Assembly (NCBI GenBank): GCA_003116975.1
Contig: BGKB01000018.1
Coordinates: forward strand, 248,001-312,000
Source of the DNA: Aurantiochytrium sp. KH105
Lineage: Eukaryota; Sar; Bigyra; Thraustochytrida; Thraustochytriidae
Reading direction: 5' to 3'
Length of the DNA: 64,000 bases
The notes below the pieces were generated by a model. That model did not search any database, was not told where the DNA came from, and saw nothing but the letters and a program-made list of their open reading frames with translations. This document shows positions 58,280 to 64,000 of the stretch, one piece after another. Each line of letters starts with the position of its first letter. The first letter of the stretch is position 1. A program made the position numbers and the translations under genes.

Positions 58280-59068
58280 ATGGTATTCTCACGACAGCAC
58301 CATGTCATGTCCGTGCTGAGCATGGTGATTGTCTCGGCGTGGGTCTTTGCAGTGGAAGGTCTATGCTTGTACGCGGAGTATGACAGCCAGCGTACGGTGA
58401 TATTGCTGCTTGGCAGCGCTGCGATAAATGTCGGCGTTGTGCTGCCAGTAAGCGCGTATTTGACACGGTCAGAAACGCGAGAGAACGCGCGATGGGCCGG
58501 CGTCTTGTCAATTTTGACTGCGATCGCGCTCTCTGGCATCGCGGTGGTGCTTTTTGCAAACAGCGAGGGAGACACAGCAGTGCATGGTGCAATCGTCATG
58601 GTTCTCGCATGTTTCCAGCTAGTCCTCGCGCTTTACACATTTTACTTTTCGCGAAGTTTGCCAGCGGCCCATGCTCGTCCTTCACGTATTCGCGTCGTTG
58701 CTGCCTCTGACGAAGATGAAAGCCTTCTCGAGCAGGATGCTGGGGATCTAGAGGAGGCAATGCTGCCCAGACTCAAGTCTGGATCAAAGAAGAAGGGATC
58801 GAGAGAAAAGGCGTCAAAAACAAGCAACAGCTCCAAGAAAAACAGAAAGAAGCCAACCTCAAGTCTGGCATCCAGCAGCACGGGCGAGCCTGCTGAAGAA
58901 GCTGACGGAGAGCAGGAGGGTGACGTGAAGGGTTCAAAGTCCAAAGGGTCTCTGCGAAGCAGCAACAGCAGCAGTAAAAAGAAACGGCGCCAACGTGCGG
59001 GTTTGCGAACAAAAGGCAAAGATGGCAACGGTGACGTTGATGACGATGGCGACGACGACTTATTGTAA
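58280..59068 (+). CDS. Four-span membrane protein with basic, Ser/Lys-rich tail
   Basis: 262 residues from ATG 58280. The frame stays open upstream without Met, and a 40-base intron (58195-58234) could add MALGSSPAQRQMCSRVAEH from a first exon. Four hydrophobic spans are at about 9-31, 38-61, 74-93 and 101-124, joined by short loops. The remaining half is a charged tail: an acidic cluster (SDEDESLLEQDAGDLEEAM) and then Lys/Ser repeats (SGSKKKGSREK, SSKKNRKK, SSSKKKRRQR) ending DDDGDDDLL. The span arrangement recalls tetraspan/MARVEL-like proteins, but no diagnostic motif is present. I do not recognise the family. Confidence 0.7.
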   Translation: MVFSRQHHVMSVLSMVIVSAWVFAVEGLCLYAEYDSQRTVILLLGSAAINVGVVLPVSAYLTRSETRENARWAGVLSILTAIALSGIAVVLFANSEGDTAVHGAIVMVLACFQLVLALYTFYFSRSLPAAHARPSRIRVVAASDEDESLLEQDAGDLEEAMLPRLKSGSKKKGSREKASKTSNSSKKNRKKPTSSLASSSTGEPAEEADGEQEGDVKGSKSKGSLRSSNSSSKKKRRQRAGLRTKGKDGNGDVDDDGDDDLL

Positions 59069-59319
59069 AATACATACGGTGTGAGCAGACAGTGTTTTTA
59101 AAGCGACTCCAAAGCTCAACGTTTCCTAGTCTGTTTGTTTCCCCCCAACTCTTTACGCCCGCAACTATCATGATCAACGAGGCGAAAGTCGTCAGGACGG
59201 GAGAATTGGAAAAGAGGAAAAAGAAAAAAAGGCAACAACGCAACCGAGACGTCTCACCACTCCACGCAGCAAGAGGCCTACATACATCTCATGTTCGTAT
59301 GATCTTGAAGGGTTGATGC
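59069..59319. other. Convergent spacer
   Basis: 251 bases between two stops, with a purine-rich AAAAAGAAAAAAAGG run (59216-59231). No gene is seen. Confidence 0.35.
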
Positions 59320-60000
59320 CTAATTCCGACGCACCGAAGCGAACATGTCAATAATCTCTTGCCGCTCCGACAGAGAAATGTCGGGGTGCCAAGCGTCGAG
59401 GAGCAATACAACCCGATCCTCCTCCGTCTTGTTCCATGTCTCGTGTTCGAATGCATCGTCAAAGACGAGAGCCGAGCCTTCTTGCCAGGCCTGCGCCTGG
59501 TCCGCGACGCGGATCCCGCAGTCGTCTACGTTTGCAGACGGGACGGAAAGTCCGAGGTGACAGCGGACGCGGAGATTGCAGGGTGCATAGTGCGGCTGGA
59601 TGGCGCTGCCAGCCTTGAGCGTCGAGAAGAAGCAGTACGCAAAGGGGAGGCCCGTCATGAGGTCTGGGACGTGCTCGCGCAGAATCTCGGCCGTGCGAGG
59701 GCACTGCGCCGCCATATCGCCCTGCCACTCGCCCTTGAGCACGAAGGAGCGCCATTCCCAGTCGCCCGCATGGAGCTTGTGCTCGCCGTCGGCCACGGCG
59801 TAGTCGGAGCCGCGCCGCGCCTTGACGGCCTCGTACTCGTCGCGGATCGTCGTCCACTCGCGCTCGAGGCTCGCGGCCCAGGCCGGCCGCGCCGCGCCGC
59901 CCCAGATCGGCTGCGACCCCAGGCCCGCCAGCGAGAAGAGCGAGGGGCCCGGCCTGCCTCGCAGCCGCAGCGCGCCGCTGCGCACGATCGTCGCCGCCAT
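59320..60000 (-). CDS. Aspartyl/asparaginyl beta-hydroxylase-family dioxygenase
   Basis: 226 residues from ATG 60000. It is a 2-oxoglutarate/Fe(II) oxygenase of the AspH type, which hydroxylates Asp or Asn side chains in proteins. Signature segments: FSTLKAGSAIQPHYAPCNLR with iron ligand His137, then VRCHLGLSVP, then GSALVFDDAFEHETWN with the second ligand His186. Finally, DRVVLLLDAWHPDIS carries Arg196 for 2-oxoglutarate. AspH enzymes use only two His ligands, so the lack of an Asp ligand is normal. The residue two after the first His is Ala rather than the usual Gly. No membrane anchor or TPR region is present, unlike animal AspH. Only the catalytic domain is made, and no clear signal peptide is visible. 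Confidence 0.88.
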   Translation of the reverse strand: MAATIVRSGALRLRGRPGPSLFSLAGLGSQPIWGGAARPAWAASLEREWTTIRDEYEAVKARRGSDYAVADGEHKLHAGDWEWRSFVLKGEWQGDMAAQCPRTAEILREHVPDLMTGLPFAYCFFSTLKAGSAIQPHYAPCNLRVRCHLGLSVPSANVDDCGIRVADQAQAWQEGSALVFDDAFEHETWNKTEEDRVVLLLDAWHPDISLSERQEIIDMFASVRRN

Positions 60001-60477
60001 GGGCCAGCCTCTGCCTGCTGGCCTCGGCTCCCGTCTGCTCCGGGCCGTCGACCGGCTTGAGGTGCTCGAGCAGGTCGCGCGAGTTGGTGTTCTGCATCCC
60101 GTCGCTCTTCGTGCCGTGAGACGAGTCGTAGGCAGAGTGATTTTTTTATTATAGATTTGAAAATAAAAGGGTCTAAATGGTGGTTAGGTTCGAAGTTCAA
60201 GTTGGCTGATCGCAGGAGCGGTGACGCTTGAGCGCCAAACAGGGATTGCCTGCGTAGGCTGGCCGCAACACCAGGCGCGAAGTGAGCTTGGGCACAGCCA
60301 ACATGAACGGAGGCGCCTTCATGGCGCCTCATCAACAGCTTGCCGATGGCCATGTTGTGAAGTCTAAGATCGCCGCATGCATAACTATCCTTAGCGTGTA
60401 TCTGCTCCTCAGGAACAGGCAACGGAGGTCCTTAGACAGTCGGCGAGGTTCCAAAGCCCAACCTTCGCGAGGCCGCC
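60001..60477. promoter_or_regulatory. Divergent promoter region, AspH-like / FAAP24-like
   Basis: 477 bases with an AT-rich core (60130-60200) between two GC-rich flanks. The plus-strand gene begins in a strong start context (GCCGCCATGG at 60472-60481). No other feature is seen. Confidence 0.35.
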
Positions 60478-61056
60478 ATGGTCCTCGCGTGCGCGGGCCT
60501 GGACGCGGGCGTGCGGCAGGCGCTGTACCGCAACGGCGTGCGCCTGGTGGCGCAGCCCGCGTCGTCGCAGGCGCCGCTGCGCCGCGAGCCGGACTTCGTG
60601 GTGACGCCGCGGGACTCCTTCAAGCGCGTCGTGGTGCTATGGATCCGCGACGCCTCACGCGAGGACGCCGAGGCCGGCCTCGACGCCAACGCGGCGCGGG
60701 AGAACATTCTCGTGCTGCTGGTGACCCGCACCAAGGAGACTCTGCGCGGCTTCGTTGAGGTGCAAAAATTGGCTCTCGAGCGCAACGTGAGATGTATTCC
60801 TGTGACGCGCGACCTCAAGACGCTTGCGTGGGCGCTCCAGTCGCTCGAGCGCCAAGGCGCCAGCCTGCGAAGACCTCCGCCCTCCAAGTTTGACCTTGAG
60901 CGCGCTTGCCTTTTTGTGCCTCGTGTGGGCCAGCAGACCTTTCGAGACCATGTTGAGCCCCGGGCCAAGACGCTCAAGGCCGTACTGCAGGTGACCAAGA
61001 CTTCGCCGGAGCCCGCCTTAAGACCTCTGCATGAGTTCTTTACGCAGACGTTGTGA
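60478..61056 (+). CDS. FAAP24-like protein (pseudo-nuclease plus degenerate HhH)
   Basis: 192 residues from ATG 60478. The layout matches FAAP24, the DNA-binding partner of FANCM in the Fanconi anaemia pathway. It has an XPF-like nuclease fold without catalytic residues: EPDFVVTPRDSFKRVVVLWI, NILVLLVTRTKETLRGFVEV, QKLALERNVRCIPVTRDLKT and LAWALQSLER. These align in order with human TPDFYLSNRCCILYV, LKGIVVVEKTRMSEQYFPAL, QKFTVLDLGMVLLPVASQME and CLVIQLVQE. The end (CLFVPRVGQQTFRDHVEP...RPLHEFFTQTL) lies where human FAAP24 has its helix-hairpin-helix and ends IHAFFTQPR. No ERKxxxD nuclease motif is present. It was aligned by eye, so it could be another XPF/ERCC1-fold protein. Confidence 0.6.
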   Translation: MVLACAGLDAGVRQALYRNGVRLVAQPASSQAPLRREPDFVVTPRDSFKRVVVLWIRDASREDAEAGLDANAARENILVLLVTRTKETLRGFVEVQKLALERNVRCIPVTRDLKTLAWALQSLERQGASLRRPPPSKFDLERACLFVPRVGQQTFRDHVEPRAKTLKAVLQVTKTSPEPALRPLHEFFTQTL

Positions 61057-61413
61057 GCTGGTCTTATTTTTAGCGTTTTACTCTTGATGATATCTCACAG
61101 ACTCGTTGTGCGATGAGAATATGTTTGAGGCAATGGCTTGGTCAGTTGACATTTGCGGCGGAGCATGGATAGGCTGACAAGTCGTTCGCAAGGTGTTGCC
61201 TTTTTCCCGCAAATGTATCGGTATTATATCCGATTTGCTATGCACGAGGCAAATCGTATCATGTTATGCTGCGCGCAAGAAAGATGTTGACCAGCCGAAA
61301 TGTATAGAGATATAAGAAACTGAGACGAATCGAGAAGAAACTGAAATCATTTGATCGGCACTTTTCCCTATTTCTCTATCGAAAGAGAGGTGCGCTTGAA
61401 AAACATCTAATTC
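61057..61413. other. Convergent spacer, nothing recognised
   Basis: 357 AT-rich bases between two stops. No coding frame, RNA gene or repeat is evident. Confidence 0.4.
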
Positions 61414-62736
61414 CTATAGATATTCTCTCATGGAAAAGATACCATCCAAATGCTCCCGATCATATTTGCGAAGGGCTTCGCCAAGGCGTAACATGGCATT
61501 GTCCATATCACCCTCTGCAGCCAGAGAATACGACAGGCGCACGAAAGGAATATTCTCAGACGTCGAGCTAAAACAGTGCCCCGCCACAACGAGAATTCCG
61601 AGATCCTCCACAAGCTCTTTCGCAAAAGCGCGCGTATCCTTGACGAAGTCGAGCTTGAGCCAAATGAACATGCCGGCGTCCGGTATGGCCAGACTGATCA
61701 TTTCACCAGGAAGATGCGTATCAATACTCATGTACAGAGCATCGCGGCGTTCCATGTAAAAGTTAGCAAGACGCCGAACATGTGCACGAAACCCATCGAA
61801 TTGCCATCTCTGCAACATTGCATAGACGATGCTCTGCGAGACGCCACTCGTATGAAGTTCCGTCACTTGCTGCATCAAAAGGACACGGTCAATAATCTGT
61901 TTGGGTCCCGTCATGAAACCAATGCGCAATCCAGCCGCAATGATTTTGGAAAAGCTGTCAAAGCGCACGACGCGTTCTTCCACGTCCATGGAGTACAAAG
62001 AGGGGAGCCAATCTTTGTCGTCGCAGTACTGCATAAAGTAGTACGGGTCGTCTTCGAGAATGAGGAGATCGTGCTTGCAGGCCACTGCGTAGAGCTCGTG
62101 TCTGCGCTCCTTGCTTAGCGATGTACCCCGTGGGTTGGATCCCGTCGGAATCACGTAGAGTACCTTGGGCTTGGGCTGGTCCGGATGATTCTGCGTCCAA
62201 GAGGAAAGCATGGTGTCCAGCTCCGATGGCACGAGACCGAACCAGTCGGTCTTGACGGGGGCCATCTTGCATCCGTGCGCCTTGAGAAAGCTCAGCACGC
62301 TCGAATACGTGACGTCTTCGACAAGGATTGTGTCAGTGGTCTCGACCAGACACTCGAGTGCCTTGGTCACGGCATCTTGACTACCCGTGGACACGAAGAT
62401 GCCCCGGTTCTCGCGGCATCCCGCCGGGGGCGAGTGAAAGTGATCTTGAAAGTCTCCGAGCAGCTTCACGAGCGCGGGCAGGCCGGCGGAAGGAGTGTAC
62501 TGGAGTGTTTCGGAGATGTTGTCAAGATTCATCTCGACCTCGTCGCCCTCGGGAGAGAGCATGGTGAACGACAGCTTCGTAATTGGAAAGGTGTCCGGGT
62601 TCGGCATGCCGCCCCCGAGGCTGATGGCGTTCGGCTTCGACATGTGCTTGAGAAGCGAACGGATTGCCGACGGCTCGCGCCTGCGCGCCTGCGCCGTCAG
62701 GTAGCGGTCGTATCGCGTCGCCTCATTGCCTGCCAT
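61414..62736 (-). CDS. Kynurenine / 2-aminoadipate aminotransferase-like enzyme
   Basis: 440 residues from ATG 62736; full length for fold-type I PLP aminotransferases of the AADAT class, which act in lysine and tryptophan breakdown. Key segments: ISLGGGMPNPDTFP, LQYTPSAGLPALV, VLYVIPTGSNPRGTSLSKER with Asn201, then LLILEDDPYYFMQY with the PLP-binding Asp and Tyr. Next is RFDSFSKIIAAGLRIGFMTGP with Lys264 forming the aldimine and Arg271 holding phosphate. These match human AADAT ([32 protein letters not shown]) closely. No mitochondrial presequence is obvious. The exact substrate could also be another aromatic or branched amino acid. Confidence 0.9.
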   Translation of the reverse strand: MAGNEATRYDRYLTAQARRREPSAIRSLLKHMSKPNAISLGGGMPNPDTFPITKLSFTMLSPEGDEVEMNLDNISETLQYTPSAGLPALVKLLGDFQDHFHSPPAGCRENRGIFVSTGSQDAVTKALECLVETTDTILVEDVTYSSVLSFLKAHGCKMAPVKTDWFGLVPSELDTMLSSWTQNHPDQPKPKVLYVIPTGSNPRGTSLSKERRHELYAVACKHDLLILEDDPYYFMQYCDDKDWLPSLYSMDVEERVVRFDSFSKIIAAGLRIGFMTGPKQIIDRVLLMQQVTELHTSGVSQSIVYAMLQRWQFDGFRAHVRRLANFYMERRDALYMSIDTHLPGEMISLAIPDAGMFIWLKLDFVKDTRAFAKELVEDLGILVVAGHCFSSTSENIPFVRLSYSLAAEGDMDNAMLRLGEALRKYDREHLDGIFSMREYL

Positions 62737-63178
62737 AGCTGCCTTCGTTGTCGCTCAGCGTGCCGTGCAGCCTTCAGGCTGCGCTTCGCAGCCGCTCAGG
62801 CAAGCCCAAGATCCGGGTCTGTGTCTGCCAACTTGGATCACAAAGGTTGCGTTGACGGAGAACTTGTGCTCGACGGAGAACTTGTCTTCGACCTGCCAGG
62901 GAGGGGACACGAAAGATACTGTTACTAGCCTACTAGTCGTGAATCAATCAATCAACAAATCAATCAACCATGGCAATCGGACAATGAATCGGGGACAATC
63001 AACCAACCAAAAGCAACTTCAATCTTTCGTCCGTCGTTTGCTTCATTTGCCTGGTTGCTTTTTCTGCTCATCTCAACGACTCGCTCGCCCTCTTCGAGTT
63101 GTTCCTTGAAAGGTTTTCCCTGTGTTTTCTTGCAGCAGCAGAGAGAGAGAGGGGAAAAAAAAGAAGAAAAAAATATAT
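62737..63178. other. Intergenic region upstream of the aminotransferase
   Basis: 442 bases holding the aminotransferase promoter and the downstream flank of the first tRNA gene. AATCAATCAATC-type repeats lie at 62941-62970. The A-rich run at 63155-63176 reads as a T-tract terminator for the tRNA on the minus strand. Confidence 0.4.
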
Positions 63179-63249
63179 TCCGACGCCGGGAATTGAACCC
63201 GGAGACCCACGGTGAAAGCGTGGAATGTTAACCATTACACCACGTCGGA
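63179..63249 (-). tRNA. tRNA-Glu (UUC)
   Basis: 71 bases on the minus strand. The acceptor TCCGACG pairs with CGTCGGA. The anticodon stem CCACG/CGTGG encloses CTTTCAC, giving anticodon TTC. The T arm is CCGGG-TTCAATT-CCCGG. A box (TGGTGTAATGG) and B box (GGTTCAATTCC) are intact. A run of seven T residues a few bases downstream is a good Pol III terminator. CCA is not encoded. Confidence 0.96.
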
Positions 63250-63344
63250 TCTTATTGAGTGCAAGTCGGCCTACACTTGCTCTTGAAAGCGAGCTTTCAG
63301 AACAAAAGTGGAAAAAAGAAAAAGGGAAAACTGCAAAAATAAAT

Positions 63345-63415
63345 TCCGACGCCGGGAATTGAACCCGGAGACCCACGGTGAAAGCGTGGAATGTTAACCA
63401 TTACACCACGTCGGA
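63345..63415 (-). tRNA. tRNA-Glu (UUC), second identical copy
   Basis: It is identical over all 71 bases to the copy 95 bases away. A TTTTT terminator follows (63334-63338 on the plus strand as AAAAA). The flanks differ from those of the first copy, so the duplication is old or the copies are kept alike by conversion. Confidence 0.96.
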
Positions 63416-64000
63416 AGCTAGGCTTGTAGCTTGGTAGCTTCATTGCCTGGGTGAGATGGCTCCGTACTTGTTTATAAAGAATCTCGATTGGGAGAGAGTG
63501 CGCAACACATTACGTCAACGTCCGAATGGCATAGTAGATGTTGCGTACCAAGCTCTTCCCGTGGTTGGGGCGCCACGCGGTCACGACCCCCGGCGTGACC
63601 TACCTGCGCGTCGCCAAATTTCTCGTCAACTTAGAATAACAACGTTGTTGGGTCGCTTTTTTTTTTGTTTTCTTTTTTAGTTGGTATAATAGGGGTATGT
63701 TGCCCGGGGCTGCCGGGCCAACGTTATGGTCAGAAAGGCAAACCCTATCACTGGTCTTGGGTTGCCTCGATCGGGTGGTCCTCGATCCCAATCTGCTTGT
63801 ATAAATCTTGTAGAACCAGGCAGAACCAAGCCTATAACAATGTAGCAAATATCCTGTGTGTGTACTGTCGGTACAGTGTGCTACAGCTCCCCCTATTTGC
63901 AAATAGCAGGGTGCAGTTCTATGCAATCGCTTCCTCGAGGAGCTGCGCTTCTTCGTGCCCCTCCTGTCGTCGCACTCGATCAATGTATCTTTTTGTAGCC
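63416..64000. other. Right-edge region, possible LTR retroelement remnant
   Basis: 585 bases without a clear gene. On the minus strand a 26-codon frame enters from the edge and stops at 63919. It is followed by a purine tract (AAATAGGGGGAG) and a TGTAGCA start, with a TATA-like word further on. That order resembles the end of a retroelement coding region, a polypurine tract and an LTR, but it is too short to classify. A strong hairpin (GTTGCCCGG...CCGGGCCAAC) lies at about 63698-63722. Confidence 0.25.

Overview
The window looks like nuclear DNA from a protist with compact, intron-poor genes and motile flagella. I favour a thraustochytrid-type (labyrinthulomycete) stramenopile. The reasons are very long uninterrupted reading frames (a 14.4 kb dynein heavy chain and a 6.6 kb nephrocystin-4), GC-rich short intergenic spaces, (Pro-Thr)n surface-protein stalks and lipid-handling genes. 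This placement is inference from gene content; no rRNA or marker phylogeny is available here. Many of the longest open frames begin at non-ATG codons, so all starts given are the first sensible in-frame ATG. One ambiguous base lies at 2608.

Layout: (1) 1-2722 minus, a large protein entering from the left edge with a PiggyBac-like C-terminus; (2) 3581-10201 plus, a nephrocystin-4 homologue carrying an EF-hand array; (3) 10372-11319 minus, a MaoC/hot-dog hydratase ending in the peroxisomal signal SRL; (4) 11609-12664 minus, a two-exon RanBP2-type zinc-finger protein; (5) 12763-15966 plus, an SR-rich protein with a degenerate kinesin-like domain; (6) 16031-19168 minus, a Sec7-PH ARF-GEF; (7) 19683-20702 plus, an MDR oxidoreductase; (8) 21019-22203 minus, a sphingomyelin-synthase-family enzyme; (9) 22624-27297 plus, the TFIIIC B-block-binding subunit; (10) 28916-31384 plus, a membrane pseudo-trypsin; (11) 32087-33595 minus, a patatin-like lipase; (12) 34805-36106 minus, a torsin-like AAA+ ATPase; (13) 36658-37836 plus, a LAP1/LULL1-like torsin activator; (14) 38337-41246 minus, a protein joining a LAP1-like domain to a Clp/torsin-type AAA+ domain, membrane spans and a coiled coil; (15) 41555-42823 plus, a TBC1D20-like Rab GAP; (16) 43149-57515 minus, an outer-arm axonemal dynein heavy chain; (17) 58280-59068 plus, a four-span membrane protein; (18) 59320-60000 minus, an aspartyl/asparaginyl hydroxylase; (19) 60478-61056 plus, a FAAP24-like protein; (20) 61414-62736 minus, a kynurenine/aminoadipate aminotransferase; then two identical tRNA-Glu(UUC) genes.

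Genes alternate strand almost perfectly, giving a chain of divergent (shared promoter) and convergent pairs. The most striking part is 34.8-42.8 kb. A torsin-like ATPase and a LAP1-like single-span activator are transcribed divergently. Next to them is a single polypeptide that appears to fuse both modules, and it shares a promoter with a Rab GAP of the ER-anchored TBC1D20 type. Torsin-LAP1 systems are best known from animals, so a duplicated and partly fused version here would be a candidate new endoplasmic-reticulum/nuclear-envelope AAA+ system. Flagellar genes (dynein heavy chain, nephrocystin-4) imply a motile zoospore stage.
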